Positions 9,057 to 16,997 of a stretch of DNA of 64,000 bases are shown here, in pieces; the first letter of the stretch is position 1; each line of letters starts with the position of its first letter. The translations under genes were made by a program, and so were the position numbers. The notes beneath the pieces are model-generated. The model did no database searches and had not been told where the DNA came from. It worked only from the letters and a program-made list of their open reading frames with translations. Origin of the DNA: Pyxidicoccus sp. MSG2 (GTDB lineage Bacteria; Myxococcota; Myxococcia; Myxococcales; Myxococcaceae); assembly GCF_026626705.1 (NCBI RefSeq), contig NZ_JAPNKC010000001.1:6404001-6468000 (forward strand). Direction: 5' to 3'.

Positions 9057-9144
9057 GCGGGCCCCCTCGACGGCCTGCCCGCTTGAGACAGAGAGCAGGC
9101 CGGAGGGAACGATACGTCAGAACGCCGGGAGCGCGGCAGGGCCC

Positions 9145-9540
9145 CTAGTCGTCCTCACCCTGGTAGATGCACCCACTGGTGCACGTCTCACGGACGACGA
9201 CGCGGCTGAGCTGCGGGAGCGTGGGCCGCAGCCGCTTCCAGATCCACCGCGACAGGTTCTCGCTGGTGGGGTTGTCCAGGCCCTCGATCTCGTTGAGGTA
9301 GTAGTGGTCCAGCCGCATCCGGACGGGCTCGAAGGCCTCCTTGATGTCGGAGAAGTCCATCACCCAGCCGGTGCGCTCGCCCACGGGGCCGCGCACGTGG
9401 ATTTCCACCCGGTAGCTGTGCCCGTGAAGCCGGCTGCACTTGTGGTTGGGGGGCACATTGGGCAGCCGGTGGGCCGCCTCGAAGGTGAATTCCTTGAAGA
9501 TGTCCAAGGCGTCTCCTGACCGCGGGTGGGACGCGCTCAT
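9145..9540 (-). CDS. queD: 6-carboxytetrahydropterin synthase QueD
   Basis: Converts dihydroneopterin triphosphate to 6-carboxytetrahydropterin, the second step toward preQ0 and queuosine. Zinc and catalytic residues are present: FTFEAAHRLP, HKCSRLHGHSYRVE (catalytic Cys, two zinc His), MDFSDIK, LDHYYLN, NPTSENLSRWIW and the C-terminal ETCTSGCIYQG. Two starts compete. The ATG at 9540 has GGAGGAG about 10 nt upstream. A TTG at 9507 has AGGAG only 5-6 nt upstream and would give a 120-residue protein starting MDIFKEFTFEAAHR, nearly the exact length of E. coli QueD. The shorter form is biochemically sufficient. Confidence 0.92.
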   Translation of the reverse strand: MSASHPRSGDALDIFKEFTFEAAHRLPNVPPNHKCSRLHGHSYRVEIHVRGPVGERTGWVMDFSDIKEAFEPVRMRLDHYYLNEIEGLDNPTSENLSRWIWKRLRPTLPQLSRVVVRETCTSGCIYQGEDD

Positions 9541-9926
9541 ATCCCGCGCGCTCCTCCCCTCGTCAAGGAACGCCGGGGCGCGCCTCGGAGCATCAGCGGA
9601 CCGCCCGCCCACGCGCACGTCCGCCCGCTCCCGCCCGGGCCGGCCAACTCCCTGGGTGAAAAAGAAGAAGCCCGACTCGGGAATATCTCCGCCTCCACGG
9701 GCCCACATCCGCCCGCCAGTCTGGCGAATATCGGCCTCGTGACGCATCAGCCGCGCTTCTTCCCGCATTCCGCAACCACGCGGAATCGCGATTCTCGCTT
9801 CCTTCCCCTGCGTCCCGGCAGGCATGGGTTGCCGTTGGGTGCGGGAATGAACAGCGCGGGGCCCGGAATTGGCGGCCGTCCTCGCGAGCGCCCACACGTC
9901 GCGACCCACACAAGGAGTCTCACAGG
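9541..9926. other. Divergent intergenic region queD / beta-helix lipoprotein
   Basis: 386 bp between divergent genes, so it must hold two promoters. It has a more AT-rich stretch around 9655-9690 with an A-rich run and the small palindrome CCCGACTCGGG. I see no convincing -35/-10 pair, riboswitch or coding sequence. The ribosome site AAGGAGT (9912-9918) for the plus-strand gene lies at its end. Confidence 0.5.
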
Positions 9927-11618
9927 ATGCGCCAACGGTTTCCGCTGATACCGGCCCTCTGCTCCGCTGTCCTGCTTTCCTCCGTCGCCTGCAATGGCAA
10001 GGGAGACCTCTCCCAAGACACCGGCGCATACCCGACTCCGGGCCAGGCCCCTTCGACGGAGACGCCCCCGGTCATCCAGCCCGACCTTCCTGGCAGCTCT
10101 GACGACGACGAGACGCCGACCCCGCCGGAAGACTCCGACCCGTCCCCCGTCCCGCTCCCCATCCCGGACCTGCCGGGCGACCCCACCCCGACGCCGACGC
10201 CCACCCCGACGCCGACTCCTACCCCCACGCCCACGCCCCCTCCGGCACCGGAGTTCTCGCGCATCCTCTGGGTGGCCACCAACGGCAGCGACAGCGCGTC
10301 CGGCACGCAGGGCGCACCGCTGCGCACGGTGACGAAGGCGCTGTCACTGCTCAAGCCGGGCGAGGCCGTGTACCTCAAGGCCGGCACCTGGTCGGAGCGT
10401 CTCAAGCTGGAGGAGAAGGGCGGCTCGGAGGCGTCGCCGCTCACCGTGAAGGCCGCGCCCGGCGCCACGGTGGTGCTCAAGCCGTCGGGCAGCGGGTCCG
10501 CGCTGGTGGACGTGCGGGGTGCGTACTGGCGCATCGAAGGGATGACGCTCGACCTGGCGGGGGATGCCTCCTTCGCGGTGTTGTGGCGGGGCGTGGGCTC
10601 GCACCACGGCGTGCTTCGCGGCTGCACGGTGAAGAACGGCACCGCGGGCGCGGGCGTCAACGTGGGCGAGAAGGCCGCCGACGTGCTCATCGAGAACAAC
10701 GTCATCAGCAACTTCACCCGAGGCACCGACGACAGCCACGGCGTCATCCTGCAGACCACGTCCAAGAACGTGGTGGTGCGTGGCAATGACATCCACCACA
10801 ACTCCGGGGACGCGGTGCAGTGCATCGGCCCCGAGGGCGGCGCCACCGTCTCCGGCACGCCCTTCGATAACCTCCTGGTGGAGGACAACGAGCTGCACGA
10901 GAACCGGGAGAACGGCGCGGACATCAAGACGTGCACGCGCGTCACCCTGCGCGGCAACATCGTCTGGGGCCACAAGTCCTCCACGACGTCGCGCGGCGAG
11001 GGCGTGGTGGTGCACCTGTCCGCGAAGGACGTCACGCTGGAGGACAACGTCTTCTACAACAACGGCCGCGCCATCAGCATCGGCGGCGTGCGCGTGGACG
11101 CGCCTCCCACCAACATCACCATCCGCCGCAACCTCGTCCGCGACGCGCTCGGCGGCAGCGAGGAGGGCAGCGGCATCCGCGTGGACACCTCCATCAACGT
11201 GAAGGTGCAGCAGAACACCGTGTGGAACGTGCCGGGCCCGTGCCTCATCTTCGGCCACGGCGACACCGGCCCCAGCGCCACCCTGGACGTGCGCAACAAC
11301 GTCTTCGCCGGCTGCGGCGTGGCGGCACGCGGCGGGCCGGAGCGCACCAACACCGTGGTGGAATCCAATCTGTATTTCCGCTCCGGGGGCGCGGCCGTCT
11401 TCCGCCTGAATGGCGTGGACATGGACTTCACGGACTGGAAGGCGGGCAGCGGCCTGGACCGCCGCTCGCTGGAGAAGTCGCCGGCCTTCCTCAACATCGA
11501 CACCGGCGACTTCCGCCTCGGTGCCAGCTCGCCTGCCCGCAACGTGGGGGCTTCGCTGGGGTTGACGTACTGCGGTGCCGCGCCGGACCTGGGTGCCTTC
11601 GAGTCGGACTGCCCCTGA
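9927..11618 (+). CDS. Right-handed beta-helix lipoprotein
   Basis: 563 residues with AAGGAGT 8 nt before the ATG. A lipoprotein signal ends at SSVAC (Cys about 22). Residues ~30-110 form an acidic and proline-rich stalk ending in a Pro-Thr repeat (about 86-107). The rest is a parallel beta-helix: a DUF1565-like opening (WVATNGSDSASGTQGAPLRTV) followed by many turns of the form NVVVRGNDIHHNSGDAV, LLVEDNELHENRENGADI and VTLEDNVFYNNGRAI. This fold is found in polysaccharide lyases and carbohydrate-binding surface proteins; I see no pectate-lyase catalytic set that I could name. Probably an outer-surface, wall-spanning or adhesive protein. Confidence 0.8.
   Translation: MRQRFPLIPALCSAVLLSSVACNGKGDLSQDTGAYPTPGQAPSTETPPVIQPDLPGSSDDDETPTPPEDSDPSPVPLPIPDLPGDPTPTPTPTPTPTPTPTPTPPPAPEFSRILWVATNGSDSASGTQGAPLRTVTKALSLLKPGEAVYLKAGTWSERLKLEEKGGSEASPLTVKAAPGATVVLKPSGSGSALVDVRGAYWRIEGMTLDLAGDASFAVLWRGVGSHHGVLRGCTVKNGTAGAGVNVGEKAADVLIENNVISNFTRGTDDSHGVILQTTSKNVVVRGNDIHHNSGDAVQCIGPEGGATVSGTPFDNLLVEDNELHENRENGADIKTCTRVTLRGNIVWGHKSSTTSRGEGVVVHLSAKDVTLEDNVFYNNGRAISIGGVRVDAPPTNITIRRNLVRDALGGSEEGSGIRVDTSINVKVQQNTVWNVPGPCLIFGHGDTGPSATLDVRNNVFAGCGVAARGGPERTNTVVESNLYFRSGGAAVFRLNGVDMDFTDWKAGSGLDRRSLEKSPAFLNIDTGDFRLGASSPARNVGASLGLTYCGAAPDLGAFESDCP
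10185..10244 (+). repeat. Pro-Thr coding microsatellite
   Basis: A run of CCGACGCC / CCCACCCCGACG units encodes about eleven Pro-Thr dipeptides in the stalk of the beta-helix lipoprotein. It is a spacer typical of wall- or envelope-spanning proteins and likely to vary in length between strains by slippage. Confidence 0.75.
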
Positions 11619-11673
11619 GCGTCCGGGCCGTGTAGAGTGGGGCTCCCCGCCTTCCCTGGACCCCACCTACCAC

Positions 11674-13653
11674 GTGCCGTCCTCGCTGGAATTCGCTCTC
11701 GGCATCACTCTGGTGCCTTCCGACTCGCAGGCGCGTGAGGCGCTCACCGCCTCGGCCGCGCGTGCGGGGCTTCGGGTGGTGGAGGGCCTGGAAGAGGCCT
11801 CCCTCGCCCTGGTGGACCTCACCCTGCCCGGCAGTGGCTCCGCGCTGCGGAACCTGCTCGACGGCCCCCGCGCCACCAGCCTCACACTGGTGGTGCTGGT
11901 GGAGCCCGGCGAGCGGGGCTTCGCCGCCGCGCAGGCGCTCAAGCCCGCGGACATCCTCACCATGCCGGTGGCCACGCACGAGCTGGCGTGGCGGCTCCAG
12001 TGCGCCGCCGCGCGCCACGTAGAGCGTGGGGAACAGGAGCGCAGCCAGGAGGACCTGGCCCTCCTGCTGGAGTTGACGGCGGAGTACGCGGAGAGCTCCG
12101 ACGTGGAGGCGCTCCTGCACGGCGTCACCCGGCGGCTGGCGGAGAAGCTGGCCATCGCCCGCGCCACGCTGGTGATGCTCGGCCGCAACGCCGACGAGGG
12201 CGTCATCGTCGCCGCCAGTGACGACCCGACCCTCAAGGACTTGCGCATCGAGCTGTCTCGCTACCCCGAGATTCGCGAGGTGATGCGCACCGGCAAGCCG
12301 GTGGTGATGCAGGAGGCGTCCACGCACCCGCTGCTGGGCGACGTGGAGCGCCGCGCGGTGGCCGCCAGGGGCATCCACGCCATCGCCGCGCTGCCCCTGC
12401 CGGTGCGCGGGCAGGTGCGCGGCGTGCTGCTGGTGCGCGCGGCGGGCACGCGGCGCACCTTCACGCCCCGGGAAATCGACTTCCTCACCACCGTGGCGCA
12501 CGCCACCGCGGTGGCGCTGCGCAACGCGTCCATCCTCCAGTCCGTGCGCGGGCAGACGGAGGTGGAGAAGACAGCGCGCCTCGCCGCCGAGGAGCAGGCG
12601 GCGTCCTTCAAGCCCTACCAGCTCTTCTTCGCGCACGTCAGCGAGGGCGTGGCCATCCTCGACGACAAGGCCTGCGTGCTGTCGCTCAACCCGTCGGGCG
12701 CGGCCATGCTGGACCTCCCCGCGGTGGAGGCGCGCGGCCGCCACCTGCACCAGGTCACCCAGCCGGTGGACGAGTGCGTGCTGATGGAGCTGGTGACGAC
12801 GGCCTCGCACGGCGAGGCCCGCTCCGGCGTGGACGTGGAGGTGCGCACCGCCGCGGGCCGGCGCCTGACGCTGTCCATGTCCGCCGCGCCCATGCGCGAC
12901 GAGGACGCGGCCACCATCCTCTCCTTCCGGGACGTCACCGACGCGCGCAAGATGGAGGACGAGCTGCGCCAGACGAAGGACTTCCTGGAGCGGCTCATCG
13001 ACTCGTCGGTGGACGCCATCATCGCGGCGGACCTGAAGGGGCGCATCATCCTCTTCAACAAGGGCGCGGAGGCCATGTGCGGCTACACCGCGCAGGAGGC
13101 GATGACGAGCCTCACCGTCCACCAGCTCTATCCGCCCGGCGTGGCGAAGCGGGTCATGTCCATGATTCGCGCCCCCGAGCACGGCGGCAAGGGCCGCCTG
13201 TCGCTCACCCGCGAGGAGCTGCTGCACCGCTCGGGTGAGCGGGTGCCGGTGAACATGACGGCCTCCATCGTCTACGAGGGCGGCCGCGAGGTGTTCAGCG
13301 TGGGCATCTTCACGGACATGCGCGCCCGCATGCAGCTGGAGCGCAAGCTGTCCGACGTGGAGACGCGGCTGGAGGAGAGCGAGAAGAGCGCCGTCATCGT
13401 CGCGCTCGCCGGCACCGCCGCCCACGAGCTGAACCAGCCGCTCACGTCCGTCATGGGCTACGCGGAGCTGCTCAAGCGCAAGCTGAAGGAGGAGGACTTC
13501 GCCTGGAAGCCGGTGGACATCATCTACCGCGAGGCGGAGCGCATGGCGGAGATCGTCCGGAAGATTGGGAAGATCACCCGCTACGAGACGAAGTCGTACA
13601 TGGGGGCGCAACAGATTCTCGACCTGGACAAGGCCACCTCCCATGAAGACTGA
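11674..13653 (+). CDS. Sensor protein with pseudo-receiver, GAF, two PAS and DHp domains but no ATPase domain
   Basis: 659 residues from a GTG at 11674, the only usable in-frame start before the first domain; the longer reading frame overlaps the preceding gene. Order: receiver-like domain (about 1-120, Asp retained in ALVDLTLPG but the usual acidic pair replaced by Ser/Asp in VPSDSQ), GAF (about 135-285), PAS (about 310-420), PAS (about 430-545), linker helix, then a HisKA helix pair with the H-box AHELNQPLTSVMGYAEL. The protein stops ~60 residues later; N, G1 and G2 boxes of the catalytic ATPase are missing. The stop lies 11 bp inside the next kinase gene, so both are made together; the downstream kinase may phosphorylate this one. 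Confidence 0.8.
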   Translation: MPSSLEFALGITLVPSDSQAREALTASAARAGLRVVEGLEEASLALVDLTLPGSGSALRNLLDGPRATSLTLVVLVEPGERGFAAAQALKPADILTMPVATHELAWRLQCAAARHVERGEQERSQEDLALLLELTAEYAESSDVEALLHGVTRRLAEKLAIARATLVMLGRNADEGVIVAASDDPTLKDLRIELSRYPEIREVMRTGKPVVMQEASTHPLLGDVERRAVAARGIHAIAALPLPVRGQVRGVLLVRAAGTRRTFTPREIDFLTTVAHATAVALRNASILQSVRGQTEVEKTARLAAEEQAASFKPYQLFFAHVSEGVAILDDKACVLSLNPSGAAMLDLPAVEARGRHLHQVTQPVDECVLMELVTTASHGEARSGVDVEVRTAAGRRLTLSMSAAPMRDEDAATILSFRDVTDARKMEDELRQTKDFLERLIDSSVDAIIAADLKGRIILFNKGAEAMCGYTAQEAMTSLTVHQLYPPGVAKRVMSMIRAPEHGGKGRLSLTREELLHRSGERVPVNMTASIVYEGGREVFSVGIFTDMRARMQLERKLSDVETRLEESEKSAVIVALAGTAAHELNQPLTSVMGYAELLKRKLKEEDFAWKPVDIIYREAERMAEIVRKIGKITRYETKSYMGAQQILDLDKATSHED

Positions 13654-15559
13654 GCCCCGCGTCGTGCGCATTCCCGGCGGCCCCTCGGCGGAGTCCTTCC
13701 AGGCCTTCTTCGAGGCGCTCGACGCGCCCTCGGCCATGTGTGACCCGGGTCTGCGGCTGGTGGCCGTCAACGACTCCTTCCGTCGCTTCTGCGCCGAGCA
13801 CCACGTGTCGGTGGACGACGTGGCGCGTGAGCTGGCCGGCGCCTGCGTGCCCGCGGACGGCGCCAGCTGCGACGTGGAGCTGCTGGGGGACCTGGCGGGC
13901 GTGGTGCTGACGCTGTCGCGCCGCGGAGACGTGGTGGCGGTGCGCGCGCGCAACGAGCCGGAGCTGGCGCGCAACCGGCTGGTGGTGGCGGAGAAGGCCC
14001 TGCTGGAGCAGGCCCGCACGGAGAGCGTGCTGCTGGATCTGGGCCGCAGCGTGGCCGAGGCCGGCGGCGAGGAGGAGCTGGTCGCGGCGGTGGCGCGCGG
14101 GGTGAAGGAGCTGTTCCCCGGGCGCTCCTTCTGCATCCGGATTACCGACGCGCGCACCGGCGGGCTGACGTCGCTCTATGCGGAAGGGCGCCTGAAGGAA
14201 GGCGCGCACGAGCCGCTGGCGCTGCTCCAGCGTGCGGTGGACAAGACGAACCTGGCGCCCACGTCGCTGCCCCCGGGCCGCGTGGCGGTGCTGGCCGAAG
14301 TGCCGCTCTTGTTCGAGGGCGGCAGGCACGGGGTGAGTGCTCCGCTGGTGGCGAGCGGGCAGCTCTTCGGCGCCATCAACATGGAGTACCCGGAGGGCTT
14401 CGACGCGGACGTGCAGCACGATGAGCGCGTCCTGTTGCAGCTCGCCAACCAGGTGGCGGTGGCGGTGAAGAACGCGAAGCTCATCGACGAGCTGACGTTC
14501 GTCCGCAAGTACCTGGAGGACCTGCTGGAGAAGGCCAACGCGCTCATCCTGGTGGCCAGCCGGGACAAGCAGGTGGTGGTCTTCAACCAGGCCATCAGCG
14601 CGCTCACCGGCTTCCGCAAGGAGGACGTGCTGGGCAAGGACCTGTTCTGGCTGGTGCCGGAGAGCGAGCACCTGCGGCTGACGCAGGTCATCGCCTCGGC
14701 CATGCGCGGCGAGTCGGTGAACAGCTTCGAGACGCGCCTGTTGTCCCGCGACGGCGGCGAGGTGCGCGTGTCCTTCGCCACCTCCTCCATGCTCACGCAG
14801 CACGGTGAGGTGGAGGGCGTCATCGCCATCGGTCAGGACATCACGGTGGTGAAGGAGCTGGAGAAGCGCATCATCCACGCGGAGAAGCTGGCCTCCATCG
14901 GCCAGCTCGCGGCCAGCGTGGTGCACGAAATCAACAACCCGATGACGGCGGTGGCCACGTACGCGGACGCGCTGCTGCAGCGCTCGCGGCTGACGCCGGG
15001 CGCGAATCCGGCGGACCAGGAGAAGCTGAAGAAGATTCTGGAGAGCAGCCACCGCATCCTGCGCTTCACGCGGGACCTCGTGAGCTATGCGCGGCCGGCG
15101 CAGGACAAGCCGGAGCGGGTGCAGCTCAACGCCGTGGTCGACATGGCGGTGGGCTTCTGCGAGCACGTGGTGGCGCAGGCGCGCGTCAGCGTGCACCGCG
15201 AGTACTCGGAGCTGCCGCCGCTGTCCGCGGTGCGCGCCAACCTGGTGCAGGTGTTCGTCAACCTCATCACCAACGCGTGCCACGCGATGCCGCCGGGCGG
15301 CTCGGTGTACCTGTCCACGGGCCGGGAGGGGCAGGACGCGGTGGTGACGGTGCGCGACACGGGCACGGGCATCGACCCCAAGCACCTGCAGCGCATCTTC
15401 GAGCCGTTCTTCACCACCAAGCCGGAGGGGAAGGGCACCGGCCTGGGCCTGTCCATCTGCCAGGGAATCGTCGAGAACCACGGCGGCCGGCTCACGGTGG
15501 AGAGCACCGTGGGTTCGGGCACCACCTTCACCGTGCGGCTGCCGCTGCCGGTGGGGTGA
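13643..15559 (+). CDS. Sensor histidine kinase (PAS-GAF-PAS-HisKA-HATPase)
   Basis: 638 residues. A weak N-terminal PAS-like domain (about 15-90) precedes GAF (about 125-280), PAS (about 290-405; FNQAISALTGFRKEDVLG), HisKA with His428 in VVHEINNPMTAV, and an ATPase domain with N-box NLITNA (541-546), G1 DTGTGI (572-577), F-box FEPFFTTKP and G2 GKGTGLGL. No transmembrane helix, so cytoplasmic. It overlaps the preceding DHp-only gene by 11 bp. There is no response regulator beside it. Codons for residues ~435-638 are duplicated 6.6 kb downstream (21590-22181), the right end of an inserted segment. Confidence 0.88.
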   Translation: MKTEPRVVRIPGGPSAESFQAFFEALDAPSAMCDPGLRLVAVNDSFRRFCAEHHVSVDDVARELAGACVPADGASCDVELLGDLAGVVLTLSRRGDVVAVRARNEPELARNRLVVAEKALLEQARTESVLLDLGRSVAEAGGEEELVAAVARGVKELFPGRSFCIRITDARTGGLTSLYAEGRLKEGAHEPLALLQRAVDKTNLAPTSLPPGRVAVLAEVPLLFEGGRHGVSAPLVASGQLFGAINMEYPEGFDADVQHDERVLLQLANQVAVAVKNAKLIDELTFVRKYLEDLLEKANALILVASRDKQVVVFNQAISALTGFRKEDVLGKDLFWLVPESEHLRLTQVIASAMRGESVNSFETRLLSRDGGEVRVSFATSSMLTQHGEVEGVIAIGQDITVVKELEKRIIHAEKLASIGQLAASVVHEINNPMTAVATYADALLQRSRLTPGANPADQEKLKKILESSHRILRFTRDLVSYARPAQDKPERVQLNAVVDMAVGFCEHVVAQARVSVHREYSELPPLSAVRANLVQVFVNLITNACHAMPPGGSVYLSTGREGQDAVVTVRDTGTGIDPKHLQRIFEPFFTTKPEGKGTGLGLSICQGIVENHGGRLTVESTVGSGTTFTVRLPLPVG

Positions 15560-15564
15560 GGGCG
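14946..15564 (+). repeat. Left direct repeat: 3' end of histidine kinase gene
   Basis: 619 bp that recur in the same orientation at 21590-22186. Homology begins abruptly at codon 435, just past the H-box, and ends 5 bp after the stop codon (TGAGGGCG is shared, then the copies diverge). Outside one 22-bp net deletion the two copies differ at about eight positions (~98.6 percent identity by eye). Confidence 0.9.
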
Positions 15565-15635
15565 GTGTTGCGCGCCGCCCATGTGGGCTGAATTCTCCGT
15601 GGGCTTCGGCTCCGCCCGGTGTGCTCACGCCCGCG

Positions 15636-16997
15636 CTACGGACCCAGCGTGGTGGCGGCTGGCGGGGTCCAGGTCCGCAGGAAGGCCCCGGCCTCCGTCA
15701 CCTCGGCATAGGTCGTCCGGCTGAGCCTGTTGACGCGGTCCTGTTCAAGGCTGTCAATCCACGCGCTGACCTCCTCGTCCTTCGCAAGCTCAGGCAACTG
15801 CATCAGGTCCATCCAGGTGCCGGTGTTGATGTAGACGCGGTGGGCCTCCGGGCGGTGTTCACGCGCGGCATGGGTGTGGCCGCAGATGACGACGCGCGGA
15901 CCAGAGCCTTCAGGAAGGTGTTCCCGGAGGACCTCCCGGTCTGTCGCACCGAGGCCACTCGGGTCGAAGAAGGAGCCGTCCTCGGAGATGTGTCGAAGTG
16001 CGGCACGGACCAGCCATCGCTCGGCTCCGCCATGAAATGCCAAGGTTCCCTTGACCGGGGGGGCTTGTCCCGCAAGCCATGCCTGCAGCGCGCGGGTTGC
16101 CACATCGGGTGATGCGCGTAGGTCGTTTCCCACTTCTGAGGCGATGGCCCTCGCGAGGGCATCCGCCAGTGAGGGAGGGGCGGAGCCCGAGGTCCGTCCA
16201 GCCGAGCCCGATTGATATGCGAGCGTCGGCGAAGGAAGGAGCTGTCGCCGGAATGCGCGCAAAAGGGCATCCCGACCTACGCCCATCGCGCCGGGGAGCA
16301 GCGAGAGCGCCCGCTTGGGTTCGAGATAGAGCAAGAGGAGAGGAACAGCGAGCTCGGGCTTGAGCAGGTCGATGAAGCTGAACTGGAGGGTCCCGGTGGT
16401 TTCGTTCCTTCGAAAAGGGCGAAGCACTTCCAAGACGAGCCGAGAGCCTGGCGGAAGCGGTAACTCCCCCGCTTGCTGAAGGGCCTTCTGGAGTTCTTCG
16501 GGTGGGACATCATTCCAGGTGTCGGAGCGGTGGCCGTGGCCGACACGCACTTCCCACTGCCCCACCTGGATGGCCCACGGGGAGGCTGCGTGGTGCAATT
16601 CCAGACGGGCTGTTTCAGGCAGCCCGAGTGCTCCGAGCAGGATGGAGCGCGTGTCCGGGTGATGAAGCTCGGGGTCGTGATTTCCTGGAATGATGACGCA
16701 TCGACCGCCGCACTCCATCAGTCCACGAAGCCCTAGATAGAGAGCGCGTCCCCAGTCTGTAGCTCCAATACCGTTAACCACTGCCTGGATGAGTGCGGGG
16801 GCGCTTTTCAGGCTGAGCGTCGATGGGCGACCTGGGACGTGAAGCAGATCGAAGACATCCCCATTGAGGACGAGGGTGGTATTGGCACGCGCGTTGTGCC
16901 GTACGAATGCCGCGAGCGAGCCGCCTGAGCGGAATGCTCCGAAGTCGCCAGGAGGAGTGAGGTGGAGGTCTGAGATGACAACGAGGCGCTGGGTCAT
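15636..16997 (-). CDS. Calcineurin-like metallophosphoesterase paired with a CHAT-STAND protein
   Basis: 453 residues. All metal-binding motifs of the family are present: D10-x-H12 (ISDLHL), GDVFD (46-50), GNHD (105-108), GHGHRSD (154-160) and the C-terminal GHTH (373-376) followed by YINTGTW. Between the last two sits an insert of ~210 residues with a hydrophobic stretch (LAVPLLLLYLEPKRALSLLP), absent from simple phosphoesterases and perhaps a regulatory or membrane-contact element. The start ATG at 16997 overlaps the stop of the upstream CHAT gene by 4 bp (ATGA), so the proteins are likely made in fixed ratio. Substrate unknown: nucleotides, nucleic acid or phosphoprotein are all possible. 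Confidence 0.85.
   Translation of the reverse strand: MTQRLVVISDLHLTPPGDFGAFRSGGSLAAFVRHNARANTTLVLNGDVFDLLHVPGRPSTLSLKSAPALIQAVVNGIGATDWGRALYLGLRGLMECGGRCVIIPGNHDPELHHPDTRSILLGALGLPETARLELHHAASPWAIQVGQWEVRVGHGHRSDTWNDVPPEELQKALQQAGELPLPPGSRLVLEVLRPFRRNETTGTLQFSFIDLLKPELAVPLLLLYLEPKRALSLLPGAMGVGRDALLRAFRRQLLPSPTLAYQSGSAGRTSGSAPPSLADALARAIASEVGNDLRASPDVATRALQAWLAGQAPPVKGTLAFHGGAERWLVRAALRHISEDGSFFDPSGLGATDREVLREHLPEGSGPRVVICGHTHAAREHRPEAHRVYINTGTWMDLMQLPELAKDEEVSAWIDSLEQDRVNRLSRTTYAEVTEAGAFLRTWTPPAATTLGP

Noticed and set aside
9655..9690. A/T-rich run with a small palindrome upstream of queD as a riboswitch or terminator
   Set aside because: The palindrome is only 5 bp per arm with a 1-nt loop, and no preQ1-type pseudoknot could be drawn.
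10344..11666. Long minus-strand reading frame opposite the beta-helix gene
   Set aside because: A GC-rich antisense shadow: Ala/Arg/His-rich composition without motifs, while the plus strand encodes a clear beta-helix.
15565..15635. Attachment-site core or inverted repeats at the left edge of the island
   Set aside because: Only the kinase-derived repeat is shared between the two edges; no further short repeat or inverted termini were found.
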